A stretch of DNA of 64,000 bases. Source: Ignavibacteria bacterium (GTDB lineage Bacteria > Bacteroidota > Ignavibacteria > Ignavibacteriales > SURF-24). How positions within the stretch are numbered: the stretch's first letter is position 1; every line of letters starts with the position of its first letter. The stretch covers positions 49,901-113,900 of the forward strand of contig JAAXKN010000012.1 of NCBI GenBank assembly GCA_025612375.1. The letters run 5' to 3'. The notes below the pieces were generated by a model. The model was not told where the DNA came from. It made no database searches and saw nothing but the letters and a program-made list of their open reading frames with translations. A program made the translations under genes and the position numbers. This document shows positions 7,499 to 16,578 of the stretch, one piece after another.

Positions 7499-9076
7499 AT
7501 GTTACTTGCCCGGTTAAAGAAAATCAGGATCGCTGTTTCCATCTTATTTTTTCTTTTTACAGCAGTTTTATTTCTGGATTTTAAGAGTTACATCCCCATA
7601 ACTGCACATAAGTATATCCTTTATGTGCAGTTTGTGCCTTCCCTGCTGAAGTTTGTAAATGTTCTAAGCATTGCTGCGGCAGGCTTTATATTCATTATTA
7701 TACTTACTCTTTTGTTCGGAAGGGTCTACTGCTCAACAATATGCCCTCTCGGCACGCTGCAGGATATTGCAATATATATAACCCGGAAATTCAGGAAGAA
7801 AAAGAAAAACCGCTTCCGCTACCTGAGGCCCCAAAACCTCCTGAGATACAGCCTGCTGGCACTCGCAGTAATACCGGTATTATTCGGAAGCATGTTTGTC
7901 CTTGATCTTCTTGATCCTTACAGCAACTTCGGGAAAATAAACTCAAACCTCTTAAGGCCCGTTCTCGTGTTCTTAAATAACTCGGCCGCCTACACTCTGG
8001 AGAGCTTTAAGAACTATTCACTTTATCCATTTGAGCTTAGAACAATAAGCCTTCTTGGAGCAGGTTTCTCAGTCCTCTTCCTGGCTTTCGTCCTCTGGAT
8101 GTCTGTAGCTAAAGGAAGGCTTTACTGCAACTCCGTCTGCCCTGTTGGAACGCTTCTTGGACTTATCTCCAGGTTTTCAATCTTTAAGATTGCGATAGAC
8201 CAGACTAAGTGCAAAGGCTGCGGAATATGCGAAAGGACCTGCAAATCGGGATGCATTGATAACAAGACCCGCTCAGTCGATTTCTCAAGATGCGTAAGCT
8301 GCTTTAACTGCTTTAACGTCTGCCCGAGCGAGGGCCTCACTTATGAAAAACCCTCAAAAGAAAAAGAGACTGTAGACTTAAAAGAAACCGACACAAAAAA
8401 GCGTGAGTTTATCTTTAAGACTTCGGCTTACCTTGTGGGCTTAAGCGGTCTGGCTTTTATGCAGCAGAAAAAGGTTATAAAAAGCTATAAGAAAAATTCA
8501 GTCCCCACTTTTAAGCAAAATCCCCTTACCCCTCCGGGCTCCAGGGGCATTGATCACTTTACAAGCACGTGCACTGCATGCCACCTTTGCGTAAGCGCAT
8601 GCCCGGCACAGGTGCTTCAGCCCGCGTATCTTGAATACGGGCTTAGAGGAATGATGCAGCCTCATATGGATTACATGACCAGCTTCTGCCAATATGAATG
8701 CACAATCTGCACCGATGTCTGCCCCAACGGCGCAATACTGCCATTGACTCTGGAAACAAAGAAACTGACTCAGCTTGGGAAGGTTAAGTTTGTCAAGGAC
8801 GACTGTATAGTTAAAACAGAAAACACCGACTGCGGAGCCTGCTCGGAGCACTGCCCTACAAAGGCGGTCAACATGGTTCCATACAAAGGGAAGCTATCAA
8901 TTCCGGAAGTAAAAGACGAGTACTGCATCGGATGCGGAGCCTGTGAATATGCATGTCCGGCCAGGCCGTACAAGGCAATTTACGTGGAAGGAAACCCAAA
9001 GCACCTCATAGCCAAAAAGCCAGAAGTCAAAAAGATTGATCAAAAGGTGGATTACAAGGAAGATTTCCCGTTCTAG
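7499..9076 (+). CDS. NapH-like membrane polyferredoxin with six 4Fe-4S motifs
   Basis: The N-terminal ~230 residues hold about five membrane segments and two CP motifs (STICPLGTLQD and NSVCPVGTLLGL), typical of NapH/NosR/YccM-type proteins. A first pair of 4Fe-4S motifs follows (CKGCGICERTC and CVSCFNCFNVCP). The soluble C-terminal half carries four more Cys clusters: CTACHLCVSACP, CQYECTICTDVCP, a C-x8-CGACSEHCP motif and CIGCGACEYACP. The protein therefore resembles a membrane quinol-side module fused to a multi-cluster ferredoxin, passing electrons across or along the membrane. The partner is likely the DUF362 protein encoded just upstream. The redox substrate cannot be told from the sequence. 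A strong hairpin terminator follows. Confidence 0.88.
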   Translation: MLLARLKKIRIAVSILFFLFTAVLFLDFKSYIPITAHKYILYVQFVPSLLKFVNVLSIAAAGFIFIIILTLLFGRVYCSTICPLGTLQDIAIYITRKFRKKKKNRFRYLRPQNLLRYSLLALAVIPVLFGSMFVLDLLDPYSNFGKINSNLLRPVLVFLNNSAAYTLESFKNYSLYPFELRTISLLGAGFSVLFLAFVLWMSVAKGRLYCNSVCPVGTLLGLISRFSIFKIAIDQTKCKGCGICERTCKSGCIDNKTRSVDFSRCVSCFNCFNVCPSEGLTYEKPSKEKETVDLKETDTKKREFIFKTSAYLVGLSGLAFMQQKKVIKSYKKNSVPTFKQNPLTPPGSRGIDHFTSTCTACHLCVSACPAQVLQPAYLEYGLRGMMQPHMDYMTSFCQYECTICTDVCPNGAILPLTLETKKLTQLGKVKFVKDDCIVKTENTDCGACSEHCPTKAVNMVPYKGKLSIPEVKDEYCIGCGACEYACPARPYKAIYVEGNPKHLIAKKPEVKKIDQKVDYKEDFPF

Positions 9077-9083
9077 ATTTGAG

Positions 9084-9113
9084 AATATGCCCGCCAGAGG
9101 CGGGCATATTTTG
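9084..9113. terminator. Bidirectional terminator
   Basis: A perfect 12-bp stem (AATATGCCCGCC at 9084-9095, GGCGGGCATATT at 9099-9110) with a 3-base loop lies between two convergent genes. On the plus strand it ends in a short T-run, and the AT ends of the stem supply T residues on the minus strand. Confidence 0.8.
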
Positions 9114-9116
9114 TAA

Positions 9117-10187
9117 TTATACCCCTGTCGGAATAAGCGCGCTTAAAAGGAGCTGGTTCCACTGCTGCTTAGCCTGATCGTACACCCCGAACCCTGAACA
9201 GAACTCCCAATAAGACCAGCTGAATCCCCTCTGCTCTGCCTGACGCGAAATGTAATATGTCCACTGCGCGCGCGATTCGATATCGGCTTTATTGTACGCC
9301 CCGAATTCACCTATATAAACCGGACGGTTATTTGCTTTCGACCAGATCAAAAGCTGATCCATGTCTTTTGCCACTGCCTGCTTTTCAACTTCAGTCGCAC
9401 TCCACGTTGTCCCCAGCCACAAGTCGCTTCCAAGGACCCACTCGGCTCCCTGGTGCGTAAATATAAACGGGTCGTAGTAGTGAACCGTCGCAATTACATT
9501 CTTTTCCTCGGCCGGAATTGCCAGACTGCCTATAGATCCTACGCTGTTCCAGTCCGGCCCCCCAACAATCAGCGTCCTGTATGGGTTCTTTTCCCTTATT
9601 GCACTTATTGCGTCTTTCAAATAAGCATTCCAAACCTCCGGCGTCAGGTTTCCATTGGGTTCATTCAAAACTTCAAAGAAAAGATCGGCCGAATAGTCAA
9701 CATAATGCTCTGAAATCTGGCGCCAGAGCGAAATAAACCGGTCCTTATTTGCCGTGGGTGCATCTATCAACTCATCATAATGATGCATATCAAGCACAAC
9801 TGCAAGCCCTCTTGAAAGGGCCTCGTCAATAATTACGTCCACTCTCTTAAAGAAATCAGGACTTATCTCATACGGGGCTTTATCTGAGGCGTGGCCCGAC
9901 CATTTTACAGGAAGGCGGACCGAACTGAATCCTTTTTCTTTTATCAGCTTAAAGAATTCTTCCTTAACCGTAACTCCCCATTCTCCTTCATTTGGGGCTT
10001 CCAGGGAATTGCCGATGTTTATTCCCCTGCCGAGTTTTTTATTCTGCTCAAAAGGATCAAGCGGCTGCGTAATGCCTTCCTTCTTGGGTTCCAGTATTCC
10101 ATCTGAACTGCCGGAACATCCGCTGTATGTAATTAATAGTATGACTGAGAAAATAATAAAATAGAAATTTCTTCTGTTATAAATCAT
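9117..10187 (-). CDS. Glycoside hydrolase family 5 lipoprotein
   Basis: An N-terminal hydrophobic segment ends in a lipobox (ITYSGC, Cys24), so it is a lipoprotein anchored in the envelope. The rest is a GH5 (cellulase-type) TIM barrel: RGINIGNSLEAP, VRLPVKWSGH, LDMHHYDE, FEVLNEPNG with acid/base Glu176, and VYIGEFGAYNK with nucleophile Glu294. It should hydrolyse a beta-linked polysaccharide such as a glucan or mannan at the cell surface; the exact substrate cannot be read from these motifs. Length (356 residues) is typical of a single-domain enzyme without a carbohydrate-binding module. It converges on the polyferredoxin gene and no PUL-type SusC/D neighbours are present. Confidence 0.9.
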   Translation of the reverse strand: MIYNRRNFYFIIFSVILLITYSGCSGSSDGILEPKKEGITQPLDPFEQNKKLGRGINIGNSLEAPNEGEWGVTVKEEFFKLIKEKGFSSVRLPVKWSGHASDKAPYEISPDFFKRVDVIIDEALSRGLAVVLDMHHYDELIDAPTANKDRFISLWRQISEHYVDYSADLFFEVLNEPNGNLTPEVWNAYLKDAISAIREKNPYRTLIVGGPDWNSVGSIGSLAIPAEEKNVIATVHYYDPFIFTHQGAEWVLGSDLWLGTTWSATEVEKQAVAKDMDQLLIWSKANNRPVYIGEFGAYNKADIESRAQWTYYISRQAEQRGFSWSYWEFCSGFGVYDQAKQQWNQLLLSALIPTGV

Positions 10188-10350
10188 AGCGGCTCTTCAG
10201 GTTTAGTTTTAACTGCACTGCAAATTCAGTATCTGCAGGATTAGAATTTTGCAAATTTAATATTAAATGCAGCATAATCAAAACCTAAAACCTGAGGAGC
10301 ACTATGGAAAAATCAGTACTCTTTTTTATTTGTAAATATTATCCTTTTTT

Positions 10351-10800
10351 TTACTGCTTTGTAAACTCCAGCAAAGCGTCAAACGGGTTGTTGTTTGCAT
10401 CAGTTAATGTCTGCTTTGTAGTAAATTTATTTCCAGTCATCGTAATATCTACAGTCGTCTTCTCCCCGTTGGTGTTTGTCAGGTTCACTACCCCGTTACT
10501 GTATGTATATGTTCCGCTTTCTGTTGTAGTACCCATACTGTCCACCTGGGTTATTGTAGCGGTGTTATCGTTCCTGAATTCCATTGTAATTGAAAGCCCC
10601 AGCTGCTGGGGTGTAAATGAAGTCTTAGAACCATCCTGATTCGTTACCATCACATTGCTTAAGAGCCATTTACCAACTATCGGACTTGAAGAAGTTACCG
10701 GACTGGCAGGGTTATTGTTATCTTTTTTGCATCCCGAATATATGACTAAAGACATCAGAACAAGAATATACATAAAACCGGCCTTATATCTTAAAAACAT
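10351..10800 (-). CDS. Lipocalin-like small lipoprotein
   Basis: The N-terminus has a hydrophobic segment and a lipobox IYSGC followed by KKDNNNP, the usual Bacteroidota lipoprotein layout with an Asn/Pro/Ser linker. The mature part begins IVGKWLLSNV and continues with alternating beta strands (SITMEFRNDNTATITQ, GTYTYSNGVVNLTN), the pattern of the small lipocalin-like domains common in this phylum. Ligand and role are unknown. The start at 10800 is supported by AGGAGG 9 bases upstream. It is a single-gene unit. A plus-strand frame at 10304-10639 is antisense to it and is not considered real. Confidence 0.82.
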   Translation of the reverse strand: MFLRYKAGFMYILVLMSLVIYSGCKKDNNNPASPVTSSSPIVGKWLLSNVMVTNQDGSKTSFTPQQLGLSITMEFRNDNTATITQVDSMGTTTESGTYTYSNGVVNLTNTNGEKTTVDITMTGNKFTTKQTLTDANNNPFDALLEFTKQ

Positions 10801-10938
10801 ACTATATCTCCTCCTAAGAAGTTAATTTTGGTGTGTGATTATTTTTCAGGAAAGTAGCTGATAATAAACGATAGGTAAAATGGAAAACTAATTCAAAGGC
10901 AAAAAGCCTGCATTATCCGCAGACTGAATCAAATTTGT

Positions 10939-10961
10939 GTAGGGGCGAGCGGCGCTCGCCC
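10939..10961. repeat. REP-like palindrome (GGGCGAGC type)
   Basis: GTAGGGGCGAGC-GGC-GCTCGCCC contains a perfect 8-bp inverted repeat (10943-10950 with 10954-10961). It lies in the 200-bp space between the lipocalin-like and DUF6483-like genes. A second, slightly degenerate copy with the same first 16 bases lies inside a coding sequence at 20288-20311, so this is a dispersed element and not a local terminator. Confidence 0.6.
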
Positions 10962-11000
10962 AAATAAAAATTGGGTGTAATGCAAGGAACTGATGTTTGT

Positions 11001-11672
11001 TTAAAGGTGGTCTTTCTTAAGAAGAATTGTTACCCTGTTCAACCCTTCCAGCACCTCCTCTTTGGGCAGATTCCCTTTCCTGAGCTCCTCTTCCGGCTTT
11101 TCCATCAGCCTGAGGTAAAACTTTTCTGCTTTCTGCAGATAACCCGGCTCACCCGTCTCCGTAAGCTCAAAAAGGACGTCTTCGGCATCGGCAAAGCGCC
11201 CCTGAATCTCATAATAGCGTATGAGCTTTTCTGCAATTTCAGGCGGGATCTGAAAGCCTGAGACTCTTTCAAGCACACTTTCAGTGTCCTTTACAAAACG
11301 GTCCGTCATCAGCTCGTCTTTATTAATTAAAGCCTCAAGGAATAAACTTAATGAGTCAAAATAGACAAGAACCGACTCCTCGTTCCCTTCGCCATGAATC
11401 ATCTCATCTATTGCGGCCTCCTCTTTCAGAAGCTCAGCTATCATCAGGCATCTTTCATACTGCGTAGAGCCCGTTATCTTCAGAAAATTTATTATCTCCA
11501 CGTCGGACATTGAGCGGATCAGGTCGGGATCGAGCCCGAGCATATTTGGATAAGCCTGACGTATGAGTTCTTTAGCCTCGTCCAGATTTTTAGCTCCCTT
11601 GCTGAAAAGTATCTTACTTAGCACCTGTGTAAGCTGCTCAATAAGCCTTAAAATATAGTCCCTTTCAAACAT
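11001..11672 (-). CDS. DUF6483-like protein
   Basis: The opening MFERDYILRLIEQLTQVLSKILFSK matches the characteristic start of the DUF6483 family, whose function is unknown. The 223-residue protein is predicted almost wholly helical, with acidic helices (LLKEEAAIDEMIHGEGNEE) and a C-terminal half that looks TPR-like (AEKLIRYYEIQGRFADAEDVLFELTETG). No signal peptide or membrane segment is seen, so it is probably cytoplasmic. It stands alone on the minus strand. A binding or scaffolding role would fit the helical repeats but is only inference. Confidence 0.75.
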   Translation of the reverse strand: MFERDYILRLIEQLTQVLSKILFSKGAKNLDEAKELIRQAYPNMLGLDPDLIRSMSDVEIINFLKITGSTQYERCLMIAELLKEEAAIDEMIHGEGNEESVLVYFDSLSLFLEALINKDELMTDRFVKDTESVLERVSGFQIPPEIAEKLIRYYEIQGRFADAEDVLFELTETGEPGYLQKAEKFYLRLMEKPEEELRKGNLPKEEVLEGLNRVTILLKKDHL

Positions 11673-11769
11673 CTGTGATCCCTGTAAAAATGTATCCTTA
11701 AATTAATTACAACAATGTAATTCCACAAGCCCGCAATTTCTTTAATTCCCTTCTTCTACTTTTTAATTT

Positions 11770-12999
11770 TTAATTGCCCCTCAGGGTGATCACCGTAATC
11801 TCCGGCGTTGAATTATACCTGAATGGAACAATAGACATACCAAGGCCCCGCGTTACAACCATAAGCATATTGCCTATGTGAAAGTCCCCTTTTACATAGG
11901 GAGTTTCAAACTGCGTAAAGGTAAAGTTATGAAACGGAAAAAGAAACGTAATCTGCCCTCCGTGCGTGTGCCCGGCCAAAAGCAGGTCGTAATGCTCCTC
12001 CGCTGCCCTGTCAATTAAATACTGGCTCGGCTGGTGCGTAAGCAGTATTCTTATGCTGCTGTGGTTAAGGTCAGTAAGCCTGTCCAGAAGATCAACACCT
12101 ATCCTCCCCACATAAGTGCTTGTAACGAAGGTAACGCCTATAGCGGCATTTCCAACGTTGAAAATCTTATTTTGATTGTCCAGCATATCCACCTTCTTTT
12201 CTTTTAAGGCGGTAGACACCTCCCTGAGGCTTCTGGCATTATCGTTTCTGTATGCCCAGTTATCGTGGTCGCCCACACAGGAGTAAACGCCCAGGCGCGA
12301 CCTGATATCCCCCAAGTACTCGGCTGCAAGGTTAATATAGTCGGGTGAGCTTGTAATTACGTCGCCGCCAACAAGAACAAGATCGGGCTTTGTTTCGTTT
12401 ACCCTTTCAATGTACCTTCCAAGCCTTTTTTTATTAGTATAAGGGTCGGCTTGTGTATCTGAAATAAATGTGATCCTGAAATTCTTCAGGCTCTCCGGAA
12501 GCCCCGCTTTCTTAAGTTCCACATGCCTTACTTCAATTGTATTGAAGTCGTAAATAATTCTTGCAGGAACATAAATGATAAATGCCGCCGTAATTGCGGC
12601 AGTAATCCATGCAGCATAAAGCCGCGCCCTTTCCCTCTGTTTTCTTATAAAAGGGTAGATTATAAGCCTCAGCAGGTCAATGGGAAGAATAATGAAAAGC
12701 GACTGGACAACAATAAGTTCCAGTATTATAAAGGGAAAGAAGATGAAGTAATCAAAAAGCCCTCCCTGCGGCTGGGAGTAAGGCCTGCCGTTTGTAAGCT
12801 GTATTATTATGAGGTTCAGAATCAGGTATAAAGGGAATAAATTCAAAAGGATAAGAAATATCAGGCTTCCTGTTTTAATCCTGTTTTTGCCTGCGGCTCC
12901 AAGTATCGTTCTTAATGACGAAGTAATCCTTTTATAAAAATAAATTTCCAGTACTATAAAAAGCAGCACGGCTAAAATGATCCGCAAAATAAAACCCAT
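11770..12999 (-). CDS. Membrane-anchored metallophosphoesterase (copy 1)
   Basis: Residues 1-150 contain four or five membrane segments. The C-terminal part is a calcineurin-like metallophosphoesterase with the metal-binding series FISDTQAD (~180), LVLVGGDVI, CVGDHDNWA, LLTHQPSQ and LLAGHTHGGQ. The usual GNH[ED] motif reads GDHD here. The layout resembles YkuE/YaeI-type enzymes that act on phospholipid or lipid pyrophosphate headgroups at the membrane, but the substrate cannot be inferred. It lies next to a full-length paralogue (13179-14414) in the same orientation, about 180 bp apart, so the pair arose by tandem duplication. Confidence 0.87.
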   Translation of the reverse strand: MGFILRIILAVLLFIVLEIYFYKRITSSLRTILGAAGKNRIKTGSLIFLILLNLFPLYLILNLIIIQLTNGRPYSQPQGGLFDYFIFFPFIILELIVVQSLFIILPIDLLRLIIYPFIRKQRERARLYAAWITAAITAAFIIYVPARIIYDFNTIEVRHVELKKAGLPESLKNFRITFISDTQADPYTNKKRLGRYIERVNETKPDLVLVGGDVITSSPDYINLAAEYLGDIRSRLGVYSCVGDHDNWAYRNDNARSLREVSTALKEKKVDMLDNQNKIFNVGNAAIGVTFVTSTYVGRIGVDLLDRLTDLNHSSIRILLTHQPSQYLIDRAAEEHYDLLLAGHTHGGQITFLFPFHNFTFTQFETPYVKGDFHIGNMLMVVTRGLGMSIVPFRYNSTPEITVITLRGN

Positions 13000-13132
13000 A
13001 ACTAAATCTGCTTAAAAGTTAAAAGAGTATGTATTAAAACGCCTGAAGTAAATCTTCAGGCATCCATAACTAACAAAATTTAAGCTATTTTAGTTTTATA
13101 TTAAAGCCTATGTAATAGAATTCTTTAAAAAC

Positions 13133-13158
13133 AAAAAAGGGCTCCCGCAGGGAACCCC
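13133..13158 (-). terminator. Terminator between the two phosphoesterase genes
   Basis: Read on the minus strand, GGGTTCCC pairs with GGGAGCCC (one G-T wobble) around a TGC loop, followed by a run of six T. It ends the transcript of the upstream copy (13179-14414), so the two paralogues appear to be transcribed separately. Confidence 0.65.
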
Positions 13159-13178
13159 TTTTCTTCACTTTTTAATTT

Positions 13179-14414
13179 TTAATTTCTCTTCAGGGTAATC
13201 ACCGTAATCTCCGGAGTCGAATTGTACCTGAAAGGAATGGTGGACATTCCAAGCCCGCGCGTTACAACCATGAGCATTTTGCCTATATGAAAGTCCCCTT
13301 TTACATACTGTGTCTCAAGCTGTGTAAATGTCAGGTTATGAAACGGGAAAAGAAACGTGAGCTGTCCGCCATGAGTATGGCCTGCAAGCATGAGGTCATA
13401 GTTTTCCTTTGAAGCCCTGTCAATTATGTACTGGCTTGGCTGATGCGAAAGCATTATTTTTATGTTGCTGTGGTTATTATCAGTCAGCTTATTCAGAAGA
13501 TCAGTCCCTATTCTGTCGACGTAAGTACTGGTTGCAAATGTAACGCCTATTTTTGCCTCGCCCACGTTAAAAACCCTGTTAACGTTATCCAGCATATCCA
13601 CTTTCTTCTCCCTCAGGGCGGTTGAAACTTCTCTGATGCTTCTTACATTGTCATCTTTGTATGCCCAGTGGTCGTGGTCGCCTATGCATGAGTAAACACC
13701 CAGGCGTGACCTGATGTCGCCCAGGTACTCGGCTGCAAGGTTAATGTAATTCGGAGTGTATTCCGGCGTGCCTGTAATTACGTCGCCTCCAACAAGAACA
13801 AGGTCAGGCTTTGTTTCATTCAGCCTCTCGATAAACTTTCCTATTCTTTTCCTGTTGTTATAGGAATCGGCCTGAGTATCTGCAATAAATGCAATTTTGA
13901 AATTATTCAGGCTCTCCGGCAGGCCGGCTTTTGTTAACTCCACCTGCCTTACTTCAATACCTTTATTGTCATAAATTATTCTTACGGGGACATATACAAA
14001 AAATGCGGCGGCAATTCCAATTACGGCCCAGGCGGCAATAAGCCTTACCTTTTCCTGGTGCTTCTTTGTAAAAGGAGCAGCCGCAAGCCTCAATAAATCC
14101 ACCGGCAGAATAAATAAAATTGACTGCGCAATAATTAAAAGCAGAATGACAAAGGGAAAGTAAATAAAATAATCAAAAAAACCGCCCTCCGGCTGGGAGT
14201 ACAGCCTGCCCTGCGTAAGCTGTACAAAAAGAAGGCTTGAGAGCATGTACAAAGGATAGAAATTCAGGACTATCAGAAATATCAGGCCGCCCGTTTTTAT
14301 CTTACCTGATGTGCCGAAAGCTGTTTTTAATGAAAATGTAAGTCGCTTATAATAATAAAATTCAATTAATATAAGAAGCGTAACTGCTGATACAATCTGC
14401 AAAACAAAACTCAT
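13179..14414 (-). CDS. Membrane-anchored metallophosphoesterase (copy 2)
   Basis: This paralogue of the preceding gene has the same architecture: several N-terminal membrane segments, then the metallophosphoesterase domain with FIADTQAD, LVLVGGDVI, CIGDHDHWA, MLSHQPSQ and MLAGHTHGGQ. All metal ligands seem intact. A short insertion (TPEYTP) after the GGDVI motif is absent from copy 1. The two proteins also share their C-terminal ends (RYNSTPEITVITL), so the copies are full length and both under selection. The likely role is removal of a phosphate or pyrophosphate group from a membrane-associated substrate. Confidence 0.87.
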   Translation of the reverse strand: MSFVLQIVSAVTLLILIEFYYYKRLTFSLKTAFGTSGKIKTGGLIFLIVLNFYPLYMLSSLLFVQLTQGRLYSQPEGGFFDYFIYFPFVILLLIIAQSILFILPVDLLRLAAAPFTKKHQEKVRLIAAWAVIGIAAAFFVYVPVRIIYDNKGIEVRQVELTKAGLPESLNNFKIAFIADTQADSYNNRKRIGKFIERLNETKPDLVLVGGDVITGTPEYTPNYINLAAEYLGDIRSRLGVYSCIGDHDHWAYKDDNVRSIREVSTALREKKVDMLDNVNRVFNVGEAKIGVTFATSTYVDRIGTDLLNKLTDNNHSNIKIMLSHQPSQYIIDRASKENYDLMLAGHTHGGQLTFLFPFHNLTFTQLETQYVKGDFHIGKMLMVVTRGLGMSTIPFRYNSTPEITVITLKRN

Positions 14415-14562
14415 ATAGTCTAAATCTGGCTAATATTATTCAAATGCGTATATTTAAGCGCCTGAAGAGGAAGAATAAACAAAAAATAAGGTTAAAAATG
14501 CGGATATGTCTGCTTCAGGTAATCATTATGATACATTAATAATGCCAGTTTAGTTCACTTTC

Positions 14563-14952
14563 TTAAAGCCCTGTGCCGAAAAACTCCTCCAGCGTGGTGT
14601 CCGACCAGTCGCCGTGCACAGGCTTGTAAGGGATGCCTGAAATTCCCGGATCCCCGGGCTCATCCGTCAGATCCTGATCTGTGGGAATAAATTCCGTGTT
14701 ATCCGGATCTCCCCCGAAGATTTCTGAAGTAGTGGGAACATACCCCCTCCCGGTTGAAATTGTTGCAATGAGCCTCCCGTCTGTGTCATACAAGGCGCCG
14801 TGTTCAAATGTGCCGAGAGTTTCACCTGCAAGTGACACTACCGTGTCGCCCTCCAGTGTAGCTATCTCCTTGCCGCTTTTGCTGATGAATTTATATTCAT
14901 CCAGATAGAACTGAGCCTCACCCGACTGATCGTAAAACCATTCTTCAACCAT
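14563..14952 (-). CDS. Small protein with a putative 4-fold beta-flower domain
   Basis: The first ~75 residues consist of repeating short beta hairpins of the form W/F-x-x-x-G-x-x-x (EWFYDQSGEAQFYLDEYKF, ISKSGKEIATLEG, VVSLAGETLGTFEHG, LYDTDGRLIATIS), which is the pattern I associate with 4-fold beta-flower proteins of unknown function. The C-terminal part is acidic and Pro/Gly-rich (DLTDEPGDPGISG), probably disordered, ending LEEFFGTGL. No signal peptide. RBS GAGGTG precedes the ATG. The family name is from memory and moderately sure; the coding call is well supported by the RBS and composition. Confidence 0.65.
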   Translation of the reverse strand: MVEEWFYDQSGEAQFYLDEYKFISKSGKEIATLEGDTVVSLAGETLGTFEHGALYDTDGRLIATISTGRGYVPTTSEIFGGDPDNTEFIPTDQDLTDEPGDPGISGIPYKPVHGDWSDTTLEEFFGTGL

Positions 14953-15098
14953 TTTTCACCTCAAAATGTTGTATGCCTAAAGCTGCACGTTAAAGGAGCA
15001 CTTTTTATATTCTCACGAAAAAAAATGATTTATTCAAGGTAAGGCCGCCTCCCCCTTGGCCCAATTATTTATGAACAAATATATAAACCCGTTTGCTG

Positions 15099-15126
15099 TT
15101 TACATTTGTTCTTATTTATTTATATT
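15099..15126 (+). promoter_or_regulatory. Probable sigma70-type promoter of the inositol phosphate synthase gene
   Basis: TTTACA (15099-15104) and TATATT (15121-15126) each match the consensus at five of six positions and are separated by 16 bp. Transcription would begin near 15133, about 80 bases before the ATG at 15213. The region is AT-rich, so a chance match is possible. Confidence 0.4.
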
Positions 15127-15212
15127 AAAATACACCCGGTCAGATAAGAAGGGGTGTAGTTCCTCTTTCCGATCCTAAACATAGACGCATTAATTATAAT
15201 GAGAGGGCAAAA

Positions 15213-16559
15213 ATGGGAAATGCGATTGAAAAACCCCAGGGTAAACTGGGCGTAATGATTGTTGGTATTAACGGAGCCGTTGCTACCACTTTTCTGGCAG
15301 GAGTTATGTCAATCAGAAAAGGTTTTGCCAGGCCTATCGGTTCACTTACCCAGATGGGAACGATCAGACTCGGGCCCAGAAACGAGGAAAAGTTTCCGAT
15401 GATTAAGGATTTTGTTCCCCTTGCAAACCTCAATGACCTCGTCTTCGGCGGATGGGACATACGTGACGAGAACTGCTATGAATCTTCACTTAATGCTAAA
15501 GTCCTGGAAGAAAAAGACCTCCTTAAGGTCAAAGATGACCTTGAGGCAATCCGCTCAATGCCCGGGGTCTTTGAAAGAAAGTTCGTAAAGCGCCTTAACG
15601 GAACGTGGGTTAAAAAAGGCACATCAAAGTTTGACCTCATGGAACAGCTGAGGGATGATATCAGAACCTTCAAGGAGGCGCACGGCGTAAACCGCATGGT
15701 TGTTATCTGGTGCGCAAGCACCGAAACTTTTATTCCTGTAAACGGAATACACAAGAAGCTCGAGCTCTTTGAAGAAGGGATGAGAAACAATAACCCCAAC
15801 ATCCCCCCAAGCATGCTCTATGCGTACGCCGCAATCTCAGAGGGCGTGCCGTTTATTAACGGGGCACCTAACCTGACCGTCGATACACCAGCCATTATGG
15901 AACTGGCTGATAAAATGCATATACCCGTTGGCGGTAAGGACTTTAAGACAGGCCAGACGCTTATTAAAACCGTTATTGCCCCGATGCTTAAGGCAAGAAT
16001 GCTCGGGCTTAACGGATGGTTCTCAAGCAACATTCTGGGTAACCGCGACGGCGAGGTGCTCGATGACCCCGGAAGTTTTAAGACAAAGGAAGAAAGCAAA
16101 CTTTCCGTGCTCGAGGGAATCCTTCAGCCGGAACTCTACCCGGAACTCTACGGCAACTTCTACCATAAGGTTAGAATTAACTACTATCCGCCGAGGGGCG
16201 ATAACAAGGAAGGCTGGGATAATATAGACATATTCGGCTGGATGGGTTATCAGATGCAGCTTAAAATAGATTTCCTGTGCAGGGATTCTATACTTGCCGC
16301 CCCGATAGTACTCGACCTTATACTTTTTGCCGACCTGGCTCAAAGAGCAGGAATGTACGGCGTTCAGGACTGGCTCTCCTTCTACTTCAAGAGCCCTATG
16401 CATACGGCCGACACGGTGGCCGAACACGACCTGTTCATTCAGATGATGAAGCTGAAAAATAAGCTCAGGCAGATTATGGGCGAGGAGCTCGTTACCCACC
16501 TCGAAGAAGAAATGCCCCGGAAAATTACACGCCGGAAAATGAGAAAAGCTCTTAAATAA
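15213..16559 (+). CDS. ino1: myo-Inositol-1-phosphate synthase
   Basis: Converts glucose-6-phosphate to inositol-1-phosphate with NAD+ in the cytoplasm. The N-terminal Rossmann motif reads VMIVGINGAVATTFLAG. Family motifs follow: GSLTQMGTIRLGPR, FGGWDIRDENCYES, NRMVVIWCASTE, and the conserved catalytic block VGGKDFKTGQT followed by LNGWFSSNILGNRDGEVL near residue 270-285. The C-terminal DIFGWMGYQMQLKIDFLCRDSILAAP completes the enzyme. The 448-residue length fits the bacterial/eukaryotic-like subgroup. RBS GAGAGGG lies 5 bases before the ATG. It is flanked by its own promoter and terminator, and is followed by the glycan-type cluster. Inositol phosphate could feed inositol phospholipids or that cluster's product, but the link is inference. 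Confidence 0.92.
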   Translation: MGNAIEKPQGKLGVMIVGINGAVATTFLAGVMSIRKGFARPIGSLTQMGTIRLGPRNEEKFPMIKDFVPLANLNDLVFGGWDIRDENCYESSLNAKVLEEKDLLKVKDDLEAIRSMPGVFERKFVKRLNGTWVKKGTSKFDLMEQLRDDIRTFKEAHGVNRMVVIWCASTETFIPVNGIHKKLELFEEGMRNNNPNIPPSMLYAYAAISEGVPFINGAPNLTVDTPAIMELADKMHIPVGGKDFKTGQTLIKTVIAPMLKARMLGLNGWFSSNILGNRDGEVLDDPGSFKTKEESKLSVLEGILQPELYPELYGNFYHKVRINYYPPRGDNKEGWDNIDIFGWMGYQMQLKIDFLCRDSILAAPIVLDLILFADLAQRAGMYGVQDWLSFYFKSPMHTADTVAEHDLFIQMMKLKNKLRQIMGEELVTHLEEEMPRKITRRKMRKALK

Positions 16560-16578
16560 AATCTTCATCGGCATTACG

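Noticed and set aside
10304..10639. 111-residue frame with an RBS-like GAGGAG
   Set aside because: Antisense to the lipocalin-like lipoprotein, and its composition is that of a reverse-strand shadow.
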